A stretch of 64,000 bases of DNA from Calliopsis andreniformis (taxonomy: Eukaryota > Arthropoda > Insecta > Hymenoptera > Andrenidae). The notes beneath the pieces were generated by a model. The model was not told the DNA's origin, did not search any database, and saw nothing but the letters and a program-made list of their open reading frames with translations. The position numbers were made by a program, and so were the translations under genes. The DNA is taken from positions 3,038,001 to 3,102,000 of the forward strand of contig NW_027480464.1 of assembly GCF_051401765.1 (NCBI RefSeq). Direction: 5' to 3'. This document shows positions 1 through 14,234 of the stretch, piece by piece. Every line of letters begins with the position of its first letter. Position 1 is the first letter of the stretch.

Positions 1-1099
1 CCTCAATACTCAATCTCCAATCCTCAATCCTCAATCCCCAGTCCTCAATCCTCAATCTTCAATCCTCAATACTCAATCTTCAATCCTCAATCCTCAATCC
101 TCAATCCTCAATCCTCAATCCTCAATCCTCAATCTTCAATCCTCATTCTTCAATCCTCAATACCGAATCCTCAATCTTCAATCCTCAATCCTCAATCCTC
201 ATCCCTCAATCCTCAATGTTCAATCCTCAATACCCAATCCTCAATCTTCAATCCTCAATCCTCAACCTTCAATCCTCAATCCTCAATCCTCAATCCTCAA
301 TCCTCAATCCTCAGTCCTCAAACCTCAATCCTGAATCCTCAATCCTGAATCCTCAAACTTCATCCCTGAGTCCTCAACGATCAGTTGTCAATCCTCAATC
401 CTCAATAGAATATCCTCAATTCGCAGTGTTCAATACTCAATACTCAATCTGCAATCTTCAGATCTCTATCCACAAGCATCAATTCTCATCACTCAACCCT
501 CAATACTCAGTCCCCAATCCTCAATCTTCAAACCTCAACCCTCAATACTCAATCCTCAATAATCAATCCTCAATCCTCAATCCTCAATACTCAATCCCCA
601 ACGCTCATTCTTCAATCCTCAATACACAATCCTCAATCTTCAATCCTCAATCCTCAATCCTCAATTCTCAATCCTCAACCGTCAATCTTCAATCCTCAGA
701 CCTCAGACATCAATACTCAACCCTCAGTCCACGTCCTCAATCCACAACCATCAATCCTCAACCCTCAACCATCAATCCTCAATACTCAACCATCAATCCT
801 CAATTCTCAATACTCAATAGAGTATCCTGAATTCTCATGTTTCAATACTGAATCCACAATATTCAATAATCAAACCTCAATCCTCAAACATCTATTCTCA
901 ACACTCAATCCCCAACACTCAGTCCTCTCACTTCAATCCTCCATTCTCAACCCTCAATCCTCAAGCGTCAACCCTCAATCCTCAATACTCAACCCTCAAT
1001 CCTCAGTCCTCAAACCTCAATCCCGAATCGTCAATCCTGAATCCTCAATCTACAGCCCTCAGTCCTCAACAATCAATTGTCAATCGTCAATCCTCAATA

Positions 1100-1106
1100 G
1101 AATATC
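1100..1106 (+). repeat. GAATATC landmark monomer (exemplar of a recurring class)
   Basis: A diverged monomer, always preceded by CTCAATA, that recurs many times across the window. The first sites are near 408, 817 (as GAGTATC), 1100, 1697 and 2586. Upstream there is usually AATCA(A/G)TTGTCAATC. Downstream the sequence falls into a few subtypes: TTCACAGTTTTC, TTCGCAGTGTTC, a CTGAATTCTCATG form, and plain consensus leading to CTCGATC CTCAGAC. The TAG across CTCAATA/GAATATC is one of the main sources of + strand stop codons. Confidence 0.8.
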
Positions 1107-1238
1107 CTCAATTCTCAATCCTCAATCCTCGATCCTCAGACCTCAAACATCAATACTCAACCCTCAGTCCTCGTCCTCAATCCACAACACTCAATCCTCA
1201 ATACTCAATCCTCAGCACTCAATCCTCAATGTTCAATC

Positions 1239-1245
1239 CGCGATA
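1239..1245 (+). repeat. CGCGATA landmark monomer (first of 22 sites)
   Basis: This is a strongly diverged monomer with two CpGs in a CpG-poor array. Its neighbours are usually CTCAATG TTCAATC on the left and CCCAATC CTCAATG on the right. The monomer starts at 1239, 2931, 4278, 5668, 13746, 15974, 16414, 18161, 21055, 22747, 24094, 26107, 37062, 39332, 41318, 43756 (mutated to CGTGATA), 46194, 50855, 54048, 56794, 59484 and 63854. It keeps the 7-bp register and marks higher-order units. None lies between 26.1 and 37.1 kb. Confidence 0.85.
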
Positions 1246-1464
1246 CCCAATCCTCAATGTTCAATCCTCAATCCTCAATCCTCAATCATCAATCTTCAAT
1301 CCTCAATACTCAATCTTCAATCCTCAATCCTCAATTCTCAATCCTCAATCATCAATCCTCAATCCTCAATCCTCAGTCCTCAATCCTCAATCGTCAGTCT
1401 TCAATCCTCAATACTCAATCTTCAATCCTCAATCCTCAATCCTCAATCCTCAACCCTCATTCTT

Positions 1465-3419
1465 CAATCCTCAATACCCAATACTCAATCTTCAATCCTC
1501 AATCCTCAATCCTCAATTCTCAATAGTCAATCTTCAATCCTCAATCCTCAATCCCCAGTCCTCAGTCTTCAATCATCAATACTCAATTTCAATCATCAAT
1601 CCTCAGTCCTCAAACCTCAATTCTGAATCCTCAATCCTGAATCCTTAATCCTCGGCCCTCAGTACTCAACAATCAGTTGTCAATCCTCAATCCTCAATAG
1701 AATATCCTCAATTCACAGTTTTCAATACTCAATACTCAATCTGCAATCTTCAAACCTCTATCCACAAACGTCAATTCTCATCACTCAACCCTCAACACTC
1801 AGTCCTCAATGTTCAATCCTCAATCCTCAATACTCAATCCTCAATCGTCAATCGTCAACCCTCAATACTCAATCTTCAATCCTCAATCCTCAATCCTCAA
1901 TCCCCAATCCTCATTCTTCAATCCTCAAAACCCAATCCTCAATCTTCAATCCTCAATCCTCAATCCTCAATGCTCAATCCTCAATCCTCAATTTTCAATC
2001 CTCATTCTTCAATCCTCAATACCCAATACTCAATCTTGAATCCTCAATCCTCAATCCTCAATCCTCAATTCTCGATCCTCAATCGTCAGTCCTCAGTCCT
2101 CAAACCTCAATCCTCAACCCTCAGCCCTCATCGTCAATCCTCGATCTTCAATCCTCAATCCTCAATCTTCAATGCTCAATAGTCAATCTTCAATCCTCAA
2201 TCCTCAATTCTCAATCCTCAATCCTCAATCCTCAATCCTCAATCCTCAATCCTCAATCCTCAATCGTCAGTCTTCAATCCTCAATACTCAATCATCAATC
2301 CTCAATCCTCAATACTCAATCCACAATCCTCATTCTTCAATCCTCAATACCCTATCCTCAATCCTCAATCGATAATCCTCAAACCTCAATCCTCAATTCT
2401 CAATCCTCAATCCTCAGTCCTCAGTCCTCAAACCTCAATCCTCAACCCTCATTCCTCATCCTCCACCCTCAATCCTCAATCTTCAATCCTCAGTCCTCAA
2501 ACCTCAATTCCGAATCCTCAACCCTGAATCCTCAATCTTCAGCCCTCAGTCCTCAACAATCAATTGTCAATCCTCAATCCTCAATAGAATATCCTCAATT
2601 CACAGTTTTCAATACTCAATCCCCATTCTTCAATCTTCAATCCTCAATACTCAATCTTCAATCCTCAATCCTCAATCCTGACAATCCTCAATCCTCATTC
2701 TTCAATCCTCAATACCAAATCCTCAATCTTCAATCCTCAATTCTCAATCCTCAATTCTCAATCCTCAATCCTCGATCCTCAGACCTCAAACATCAATACT
2801 CGACCCTCAGTCCTCGTCCTCAATCCACAACACTCAATCCTCAATCCTCAATCTTCAATCATCAATATACAATCTTCAGTCCACAACCCTCAATACTCAA
2901 TCCTCAACCCTCAATCCTCAATGTTCAATCCGCGATACCCAATCCTCAATGTTCAATCCTCAATCCTCAAACTTTAATCCTCAATCCTCAATCCTCAATC
3001 CTCAATCTTCAATCCTCAATACTCAATCCTCAATCCTCAATCCACAATCCTCAATCCTCAATCCTCATTCTTCAATCCTCAATACCCAATCCTCAATCTT
3101 CAATCCTCAATCCACAATCCTCAATTCTCAATCCTCAATCCTCAATTTTCAATCCTCATTCTTCAATCCTCAATACCCAATACTCAATCTTCAATCCTCA
3201 ATCCTCAATCCTCTATCCTCAATTCTCAATCCTCAATTCTCAGTCCTCAGTCCTCAAACCTCAATCCTCAACACTCAACCCTCATCGTCAATCCTCAATC
3301 TTCAATCCTCAATCCTCAATCTTCAATGCTCAATACACAATCTTCAATCCTCAATCCTCAATTCTCAAGCCTCAATCCTCAATCCTCAATCCTCAATCCT
3401 CAATCCTCAAACCTCAATC
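1465..3419 (+). repeat. Dispersed 1.95-kb block, copy a
   Basis: Matches 12280-14234 at offset 10815 bp, exactly 1545 monomers. The match includes the CGCGATA landmark (2931-2937 against 13746-13752) and the GAATATC sites. It is also contained in the large duplication at 21.3-23.2 kb, so the block exists at least three times in the window. Confidence 0.85.
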
Positions 3420-5941
3420 GTCAGTCATCAATCCTCAATACTCAATCTTCAATCCTCAATCCTCAATCCTGAATCCTCAATCCTCATTCTTCAATCCTCA
3501 GTACCCAATCCTCAATCCTCAATCTTTAATCCTCAATCCTCAATCCTCAATTCTCAATCCTCAATCCTCAGTCCACAGTACTCAAACCTCAACCCTCAAC
3601 CCTCATCCCTCATCCTCATTCCTCAATCCTCAATCTTCAACCCTCAATACTCAGTCCCCAATACTCAATCATCAACACTCAACCCTCAATTCTCAATCCT
3701 CAATCATCAATCCTCAATCCTCAATCCTCAATCCTCAATCCTCAACCGTCAATCTTCAATCCTCAGACCTCAAACATCAATACTCAACCCACAGTCCTCG
3801 TCCTCAATCCACAACCATCAATCCTCAACCCTCAACCATCAATCCTCAATATTCAACCATCAATCCTCAATTCTCAATACTCAATAGAATATCCTGAATT
3901 CTCATGGTTCAATACTCAATCCACAGTATTCAATAATCAAACCTCAATTCTCAAACATCTATTCTCAACACTCAATCCCCAACACTCAGTCCTTTCACTT
4001 CAATCCTCCATCCTCAACACTCAATCCTCAAGCGTCAACCATCAATCCTCAATACTCAACCCTCAATCCTCAGTCCTCAAACCTCAATCCCGAATCCTCA
4101 ATCCTGAATCCTCAATCTACAGCCCTCAGTCCTCAACAATCAATTGTCAATCGTCAATCCTCAATAGAATATCCTCAATTCTCAATCCTCAATCCTCGAT
4201 CCTCAGACCTCAAACATCAATACTCAACCCTCAGTCCTCGTCCTCAATCCACAACACTCAATCCTCAATGTTCAATCCGCGATACCCAATCCTCAATGTT
4301 CAATCCTCAATCCTCAATCTTCAATCATCAATCTTCAATCCTCAATACTCAATCTTCAATCCTCAATCCTCAATTCTCAATCCTCAATCCTCAATCCTCA
4401 ATCCTCAATCCTCAGTCCTCAATCCTCAATCGTCAGTCTTCAATCCTCAATACTCAATCTTGAATCCTCAATCCTCAATACCTAATCCTCAATCCTCAAT
4501 CTATAATCCTCAATCCTCAATCCTCAATTCTCAATCCCCAGTCCTCAGTCCTCAGTCCTCAAACCTCAATCCTCAACCCTCATTCCTCATCCTCAATCCT
4601 CAATCCTCAATCTTCAATCCTCAATCCTCAATGCTTAATCTTCAATCCTCAATCCTCAATTCTCAATACTTAATCCTCAATCCTCAATCCTCAATCCTCA
4701 ATCCTCAATCCTCAATTGTCAGTCTTCAATCCTCAATACTTAATCTTCAATCCTCAATCCTCAATCCGCAATCCTCAATCTTCAATCCTCAATCCTCAAT
4801 CCTCAATCCTCACTTCTCAATCTTCAATCCTCAATACACAATCTTCAATCCTCAATCCTCAATCCTCAAACCTCAATCCTCAATCCTCAATCATCAATCT
4901 TCTATCCTCAATACACAATCTTCAATCCTCAATCCTCAATTCTCAAGCCTCAATCCTCAATCCTCAATCCTCAATCCTCAGTCCTCAAACCTCAATCGTC
5001 AGTCATCAATCCTCAATACTCAGTCTTCAATCCTGAATCCTCAATCCTGAATCCTCAATCCTCATTCTTCAATCCTCAATACCCAATCCTCAATCCTCAA
5101 TCTTTTATCCTCAATCCTCAATCCTCAATTCTCAATCCTCAATCCTCAGTCCTCAGTCCTCAAACCTCAACCCTCAACCCTCATCCCTCATCCTCAATCC
5201 TCAATCCTCAATCTTCAATCCTCAATACTCAATCCTCAATACTCAATCTTGAACCCTCAATCCTCAATTCTCAATCCTCAATCCTCTATCTTCAATCCTC
5301 AATACTGAATCTTCAATCCTCAATCCTCAATCCTCAATCCTCAATCCTCAATCCTCAATCCTCAATCCTCAATCTTCAATCCTCAATACTCAATCTTCAA
5401 TCCTCAATCCTCAATCCTCAATCCTCAATCCTCATTCTTCAATCCTCAATACCAAATCCTCAATCTTCAATCCTCAATTCTCAATCCTCAATTCTCAATC
5501 CTCAATCCTCGATCCTCAGACCTCAAACATCAATACTCGACTCTCAGTCCTCGTCCTCAATCCACAACACTCAATCCTCAATCCTCAATCTTCAATCATC
5601 AATATACAATCTTCAGTCCACAATCCTCAATACTCAATCCTCAACCCTCAATCCTCAATGTTCAATCCGCGATACCCAATCCTCAATGTTCAATCCTCAA
5701 TCCTCAATCCTCAATCATCAATCTTCAATCCTCAATACTCAATCTTCAATCCTCAATCCTCAATCCTGAATCCTCAATCCTCATTCTTCAATCCTCAATA
5801 CCCAATCCTCAATCCTCATTCCTCAATCCTCAATCCTCAATTCTCAATCCTCAATCCTCAATTTTCAATCCTCATTCTTCAATCCTCAGTACCCAATACT
5901 CAATCTTGCATCCTCAATCCTCAATCCTCAATCCTCAATTC

Positions 5942-8900
5942 TCAATCCTCAATCCTCAGTCCTCAGTCCTCAAATCTCAATCCTCAACCCTCAGACCTCA
6001 TCGTCAATCCTCGATCTTCAATCCTCAATCCTCAATCTTCAATGCTCAATACTCAATCTTCAATCCTCAATCCTCAATTCTCAATCCTCTATCCTCAATC
6101 CTCAATACTCAATCCTCAATCCTCAATCCTCAATACTCAATCTTCAATCCTCAATCCTCAATCCTCAATCCTCATTCTTCAATCCTCAATACCCAATCCT
6201 CAATCCTCAATCTATAATCCTCAATCCTCAATCCTCAATTCTCAATCCCCAGTCCTCAGTCCTCAGTCCTCAAACCTCAATCCTCAACCCTCATTCCTCA
6301 TCCTCAATCCTCAATCCTCAATCTTCAATCCTCAATCCTCAATACTTAATCTTCATTCCTCAATCCTCAATTCTCATTCCTCAATCCTCAATCCTCAATC
6401 CTCAATCCTCAATCCTCAATCCTCAATCCTCAATCCTCAATCCTCAAACCTCAATCCTCAATCCTCAATCATCAATCTTCAATCCTCAATACTCAATCTT
6501 CAATCCTCAATCCTCAATCCTCAGTCCTCAGTCCTCAAACCTCAATCCTCAACCCTCATTCCTCATCCTCAATCCTCAATCCTCAAACTTCAATCCTCAA
6601 TCCTCAATCCTCAATCCTCAATCCTCAATCCTCATTCTTCAATCCTCAATACCCAATCCTCAATCTTCAATCCTCAATCCTCAATCCTCAATTCTCAATC
6701 CTCAATCCTCAATTTTCAATCCTCATTCTTCAATCCTCAATCCTCAACCCTCAACCATCATCGTCAATCCTCAATCTTCAATCCTCAATCCTCAATCTTC
6801 AATGCTCAATACACAATCTTCAATCCTCAATCCTCAATTCTCAAGCCTCAATCCTCAATCCTCAATCCTCAATCCTCAATCCTCAAACCTCAATCGTCAG
6901 TCATCAATCCTCAATACTCAATCTTCAATCCTCAATCCTCAATCCTGAATCCTCAATCCTCATTCTTCAATCCTCAATACCCAATCCTCAATCCTCGATC
7001 TTTAATCTTCAATCCTCAATCCTCAATTCTCAATCCTCAATACTCAATCCTCAACCGTCAATCCTCAATCCCCAATTCTCAGTCTTCAATAGTCAAACCT
7101 CAATCCTCAATCCTCAATCCTCTATCTTCAATCCTCAATACTCAATCTTCAATCCTCAATCCTCAATCCTCAATCCTCAATCCTCAATCCTCAATACTCT
7201 ATCCTCAATCTTCAATCCTCAATACTCAATCTTCAATCCTCAATCCTCAATCCTCAATCCTCAATCCTCATTCTTCAACCCTCAATCCTCAATTCTCAAT
7301 CCTCAATCCTCAATTTTCAATCCTCATTCTTCAATCCTCAGTACCCAATACTCAATCTTGAATCCTCAATCCTCAATCCTCAATCCTCAATTCTCAATCC
7401 TCAATCCTCAGTCCTCAGTCCTCAAATCTCAATCCTCAACCCTCAGACCTCATCGTCAATCCTCGATCTTCAATCCTCAATCCTCAACCTTCAATGCTCA
7501 ATACTCAATCTTCAATCCTCAATCCTCAATTCTCAATCCTCTATCCTCAATCCTCAATCCTCAATCCTCAATCCTCAATCCTCAATACTCAATCTTCAAT
7601 CCTCAATCCTCAATCCTCAATCCTCATTCTTCAATCCTCAATACCCAATCCTCAATCCTCAATCTATAATCCTCAATCCTCAATCCTCAATTCTCAATCC
7701 CCAGTCCTCAGTCCTCAGTCCTCAAACCTCAATCCTCAACCCTCATTCCTCATCCTCAATCCTCAATCCTCAATCTTCAATCCTCAATCCTCAATACTTA
7801 ATCTTCATTCCTCAATCCTCAATTCTCAATCCTCAATCCTCAATCCTCAATCCTCAATCCTCAATCCTCAATCCTCAATCCTCAATCCTCAATCCTCAAA
7901 CCTCAATCCTCAATCCTCAATCATCAATCTTCAATCCTCAATACTCAATCTTCAATCCTCAATCCTCAATCCTCAGTCCTCAGTCCTCAAACCTCAATCC
8001 TCAACCCTCATTCCTCATCCTCAATCCTCAATCCTCAAACTTTAATCCTCAATCCTCAATCCTCAATCCTCAATCCTCAATCCTCAATCCTCATTCTTCA
8101 ATCCTCAATACCCAATCCTCAATCTTCAATCCTCAATCCTCAATCCTCAATTCTCAATCCTCAATCCTCAATTTTCAATCCTCATTCTTCAATCCTCAAT
8201 CCTCAACCCTCAAACATCATCGTCAATCCTCAATCTTCAATACTCAATCCTCAATCTTCAATGCTCAATACACAATCTTCAATCCTCAATCCTCAATTCT
8301 CAAGCCTCAATCCTCAATCCTCAATCCTCAATCCTCAATCCTCAAACCTCAATCGTCAGTCATGAATCCTCAATACTCAATCTTCAATCCTCAATCCTCA
8401 ATCCTGAATCCTCAATCCTCATTCTTCAATCCTCAATACCCAATCCTCAATCCTCAATCTTTAATCCTCAATCCTCAATCCTCAATTCTCAATCCTCAAT
8501 CCTCAGTCCTCAGTCCTCAAACCTCAACCCTCAACCCTCATCCCTCATCCTCAATCCTCAATCCTCAATCTTCAATCCTCAATACTCAATCCTCAATACT
8601 CAATCTTGAACCCTCAATCCTCAATTCTCAATCGTCAATCCTCAATCCTCAATCCTCAATCCTCAATCCTCAATCCTCAATTGTCAGTCTTCAATCCTCA
8701 ATACTCAATCTCCAATCCTCAATCCTCAATCCCCAATCCTCAATCCTCAATCTTCAATCCTCAATACTCAATCTTCAATCCTCAATCCTCAATCCTCAAT
8801 CCTCAATCCTCAATCCTCAATCCTCAATCTTCAATCCTCATTCTTCAATCCTCAATACCGAATCCTCAATCTTCAATCCTCAATCCTCAATCCTCAATCC

Positions 8901-9284
8901 TCATCCCTCAATACTCAATGTTCAATCCTCAATGTTCAATCCTCAATACCCAATCCTCAATCTTCAATCCTCAATCCTCAATCCTCAATTCTCAATAGTC
9001 AATCTTCAATCCTCAATCCTCAATCCCCAGTCCTCAGTCTTCAATCATCAATACTCAATTTCAATCATCAATCCTCAGTCCTCAAACCTCAATTCTGAAT
9101 CCTCAATCCTGAATCCTTAATCCTCGGCCCTCAGTACTCAACAATCAGTTGTCAATCCTCAATCCTCAATAGAATATCCTCAATTCACAGTTTTCAATAC
9201 TCAATACTCAATCTGCAATCTTCAAACCTCTATCCACAAACGTCAATTCTCATCACTCAACCCTCAACACTCAGTCCTCAATGT
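5942..9284 (+). repeat. 3343-bp tandem duplication, unit 1
   Basis: Aligns to 9285-12627 at a constant offset of 3343 bp with no difference noticed in the stretches compared. The breakpoint lies within about 16 bp of shared consensus (9285-9301), where sequence ending in CTCAATG TTCAATC passes directly into the CTCAGTC-rich sequence found at 5958. The period is not a multiple of 7 because the unit contains 6-bp monomers. Confidence 0.9.
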
Positions 9285-12200
9285 TCAATCCTCAATCCTC
9301 AGTCCTCAGTCCTCAAATCTCAATCCTCAACCCTCAGACCTCATCGTCAATCCTCGATCTTCAATCCTCAATCCTCAATCTTCAATGCTCAATACTCAAT
9401 CTTCAATCCTCAATCCTCAATTCTCAATCCTCTATCCTCAATCCTCAATACTCAATCCTCAATCCTCAATCCTCAATACTCAATCTTCAATCCTCAATCC
9501 TCAATCCTCAATCCTCATTCTTCAATCCTCAATACCCAATCCTCAATCCTCAATCTATAATCCTCAATCCTCAATCCTCAATTCTCAATCCCCAGTCCTC
9601 AGTCCTCAGTCCTCAAACCTCAATCCTCAACCCTCATTCCTCATCCTCAATCCTCAATCCTCAATCTTCAATCCTCAATCCTCAATACTTAATCTTCATT
9701 CCTCAATCCTCAATTCTCATTCCTCAATCCTCAATCCTCAATCCTCAATCCTCAATCCTCAATCCTCAATCCTCAATCCTCAATCCTCAAACCTCAATCC
9801 TCAATCCTCAATCATCAATCTTCAATCCTCAATACTCAATCTTCAATCCTCAATCCTCAATCCTCAGTCCTCAGTCCTCAAACCTCAATCCTCAACCCTC
9901 ATTCCTCATCCTCAATCCTCAATCCTCAAACTTCAATCCTCAATCCTCAATCCTCAATCCTCAATCCTCAATCCTCATTCTTCAATCCTCAATACCCAAT
10001 CCTCAATCTTCAATCCTCAATCCTCAATCCTCAATTCTCAATCCTCAATCCTCAATTTTCAATCCTCATTCTTCAATCCTCAATCCTCAACCCTCAACCA
10101 TCATCGTCAATCCTCAATCTTCAATCCTCAATCCTCAATCTTCAATGCTCAATACACAATCTTCAATCCTCAATCCTCAATTCTCAAGCCTCAATCCTCA
10201 ATCCTCAATCCTCAATCCTCAATCCTCAAACCTCAATCGTCAGTCATCAATCCTCAATACTCAATCTTCAATCCTCAATCCTCAATCCTGAATCCTCAAT
10301 CCTCATTCTTCAATCCTCAATACCCAATCCTCAATCCTCGATCTTTAATCTTCAATCCTCAATCCTCAATTCTCAATCCTCAATACTCAATCCTCAACCG
10401 TCAATCCTCAATCCCCAATTCTCAGTCTTCAATAGTCAAACCTCAATCCTCAATCCTCAATCCTCTATCTTCAATCCTCAATACTCAATCTTCAATCCTC
10501 AATCCTCAATCCTCAATCCTCAATCCTCAATCCTCAATACTCTATCCTCAATCTTCAATCCTCAATACTCAATCTTCAATCCTCAATCCTCAATCCTCAA
10601 TCCTCAATCCTCATTCTTCAACCCTCAATCCTCAATTCTCAATCCTCAATCCTCAATTTTCAATCCTCATTCTTCAATCCTCAGTACCCAATACTCAATC
10701 TTGAATCCTCAATCCTCAATCCTCAATCCTCAATTCTCAATCCTCAATCCTCAGTCCTCAGTCCTCAAATCTCAATCCTCAACCCTCAGACCTCATCGTC
10801 AATCCTCGATCTTCAATCCTCAATCCTCAACCTTCAATGCTCAATACTCAATCTTCAATCCTCAATCCTCAATTCTCAATCCTCTATCCTCAATCCTCAA
10901 TCCTCAATCCTCAATCCTCAATCCTCAATACTCAATCTTCAATCCTCAATCCTCAATCCTCAATCCTCATTCTTCAATCCTCAATACCCAATCCTCAATC
11001 CTCAATCTATAATCCTCAATCCTCAATCCTCAATTCTCAATCCCCAGTCCTCAGTCCTCAGTCCTCAAACCTCAATCCTCAACCCTCATTCCTCATCCTC
11101 AATCCTCAATCCTCAATCTTCAATCCTCAATCCTCAATACTTAATCTTCATTCCTCAATCCTCAATTCTCAATCCTCAATCCTCAATCCTCAATCCTCAA
11201 TCCTCAATCCTCAATCCTCAATCCTCAATCCTCAATCCTCAAACCTCAATCCTCAATCCTCAATCATCAATCTTCAATCCTCAATACTCAATCTTCAATC
11301 CTCAATCCTCAATCCTCAGTCCTCAGTCCTCAAACCTCAATCCTCAACCCTCATTCCTCATCCTCAATCCTCAATCCTCAAACTTTAATCCTCAATCCTC
11401 AATCCTCAATCCTCAATCCTCAATCCTCAATCCTCATTCTTCAATCCTCAATACCCAATCCTCAATCTTCAATCCTCAATCCTCAATCCTCAATTCTCAA
11501 TCCTCAATCCTCAATTTTCAATCCTCATTCTTCAATCCTCAATCCTCAACCCTCAAACATCATCGTCAATCCTCAATCTTCAATACTCAATCCTCAATCT
11601 TCAATGCTCAATACACAATCTTCAATCCTCAATCCTCAATTCTCAAGCCTCAATCCTCAATCCTCAATCCTCAATCCTCAATCCTCAAACCTCAATCGTC
11701 AGTCATGAATCCTCAATACTCAATCTTCAATCCTCAATCCTCAATCCTGAATCCTCAATCCTCATTCTTCAATCCTCAATACCCAATCCTCAATCCTCAA
11801 TCTTTAATCCTCAATCCTCAATCCTCAATTCTCAATCCTCAATCCTCAGTCCTCAGTCCTCAAACCTCAACCCTCAACCCTCATCCCTCATCCTCAATCC
11901 TCAATCCTCAATCTTCAATCCTCAATACTCAATCCTCAATACTCAATCTTGAACCCTCAATCCTCAATTCTCAATCGTCAATCCTCAATCCTCAATCCTC
12001 AATCCTCAATCCTCAATCCTCAATTGTCAGTCTTCAATCCTCAATACTCAATCTCCAATCCTCAATCCTCAATCCCCAATCCTCAATCCTCAATCTTCAA
12101 TCCTCAATACTCAATCTTCAATCCTCAATCCTCAATCCTCAATCCTCAATCCTCAATCCTCAATCCTCAATCTTCAATCCTCATTCTTCAATCCTCAATA

Positions 12201-12627
12201 CCGAATCCTCAATCTTCAATCCTCAATCCTCAATCCTCAATCCTCATCCCTCAATACTCAATGTTCAATCCTCAATGTTCAATCCTCAATACCCAATCCT
12301 CAATCTTCAATCCTCAATCCTCAATCCTCAATTCTCAATAGTCAATCTTCAATCCTCAATCCTCAATCCCCAGTCCTCAGTCTTCAATCATCAATACTCA
12401 ATTTCAATCATCAATCCTCAGTCCTCAAACCTCAATTCTGAATCCTCAATCCTGAATCCTTAATCCTCGGCCCTCAGTACTCAACAATCAGTTGTCAATC
12501 CTCAATCCTCAATAGAATATCCTCAATTCACAGTTTTCAATACTCAATACTCAATCTGCAATCTTCAAACCTCTATCCACAAACGTCAATTCTCATCACT
12601 CAACCCTCAACACTCAGTCCTCAATGT
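9285..12627 (+). repeat. 3343-bp tandem duplication, unit 2
   Basis: Second unit of the tandem pair. To its right the sequence continues as a copy of the region from 1809 onward. The 20-kb partner region (26.1-29.4 kb) has this unit only once. Confidence 0.9.
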
Positions 12628-14234
12628 TCAATCCTCAATCCTCAATACTCAATCCTCAATCGTCAATCGTCAACCCTCAATACTCAATCTTCAATCCTCA
12701 ATCCTCAATCCTCAATCCCCAATCCTCATTCTTCAATCCTCAAAACCCAATCCTCAATCTTCAATCCTCAATCCTCAATCCTCAATGCTCAATCCTCAAT
12801 CCTCAATTTTCAATCCTCATTCTTCAATCCTCAATACCCAATACTCAATCTTGAATCCTCAATCCTCAATCCTCAATCCTCAATTCTCGATCCTCAATCG
12901 TCAGTCCTCAGTCCTCAAACCTCAATCCTCAACCCTCAGCCCTCATCGTCAATCCTCGATCTTCAATCCTCAATCCTCAATCTTCAATGCTCAATAGTCA
13001 ATCTTCAATCCTCAATCCTCAATTCTCAATCCTCAATCCTCAATCCTCAATCCTCAATCCTCAATCCTCAATCCTCAATCGTCAGTCTTCAATCCTCAAT
13101 ACTCAATCATCAATCCTCAATCCTCAATACTCAATCCACAATCCTCATTCTTCAATCCTCAATACCCTATCCTCAATCCTCAATCGATAATCCTCAAACC
13201 TCAATCCTCAATTCTCAATCCTCAATCCTCAGTCCTCAGTCCTCAAACCTCAATCCTCAACCCTCATTCCTCATCCTCCACCCTCAATCCTCAATCTTCA
13301 ATCCTCAGTCCTCAAACCTCAATTCCGAATCCTCAACCCTGAATCCTCAATCTTCAGCCCTCAGTCCTCAACAATCAATTGTCAATCCTCAATCCTCAAT
13401 AGAATATCCTCAATTCACAGTTTTCAATACTCAATCCCCATTCTTCAATCTTGAATCCTCAATACTCAATCTTCAATCCTCAATCCTCAATCCTGACAAT
13501 CCTCAATCCTCATTCTTCAATCCTCAATACCAAATCCTCAATCTTCAATCCTCAATTCTCAATCCTCAATTCTCAATCCTCAATCCTCGATCCTCAGACC
13601 TCAAACATCAATACTCGACCCTCAGTCCTCGTCCTCAATCCACAACACTCAATCCTCAATCCTCAATCTTCAATCATCAATATACAATCTTCAGTCCACA
13701 ACCCTCAATACTCAATCCTCAACCCTCAATCCTCAATGTTCAATCCGCGATACCCAATCCTCAATGTTCAATCCTCAATCCTCAAACTTTAATCCTCAAT
13801 CCTCAATCCTCAATCCTCAATCTTCAATCCTCAATACTCAATCCTCAATCCTCAATCCACAATCCTCAATCCTCAATCCTCATTCTTCAATCCTCAATAC
13901 CCAATCCTCAATCTTCAATCCTCAATCCACAATCCTCAATTCTCAATCCTCAATCCTCAATTTTCAATCCTCATTCTTCAATCCTCAATACCCAATACTC
14001 AATCTTCAATCCTCAATCCTCAATCCTCTATCCTCAATTCTCAATCCTCAATTCTCAGTCCTCAGTCCTCAAACCTCAATCCTCAACACTCAACCCTCAT
14101 CGTCAATCCTCAATCTTCAATCCTCAATCCTCAATCTTCAATGCTCAATACACAATCTTCAATCCTCAATCCTCAATTCTCAAGCCTCAATCCTCAATCC
14201 TCAATCCTCAATCCTCAATCCTCAAACCTCAATC
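12280..14234 (+). repeat. Dispersed 1.95-kb block, copy b
   Basis: Matches 1465-3419 at offset 10815 until the sequence after CTCAAACCTCAATC diverges at 14235 (C here, G at 3420). A small difference is the TTGAATCC at 13451, where copy a has TTCAATCC. Confidence 0.85.

Larger units (their letters stand above)
1..8930 (+). repeat. Large segmental duplication, copy 1
   Basis: This block aligns to 19817-29369, at offset 19816 up to position 4461 and at offset 20439 afterwards. Landmarks, variants and register shifts all agree. The few differences noted by eye include A at 547 against T at 20363 and C at 4062 against G at 23878. The block already matches at base 1, so the duplication begins left of the window. 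Its right end is where copy 1 reads a second TTCAATC after CTCAATG while copy 2 reads CTCAATACCC. Copy 1 lacks 623 bp present in copy 2. Confidence 0.9.

Noticed and set aside
2931..2937. CGCGATA as a transcription-factor or origin-type box
   Set aside because: The repetition is explained by block amplification. There is no gene or origin context to support a regulatory call.
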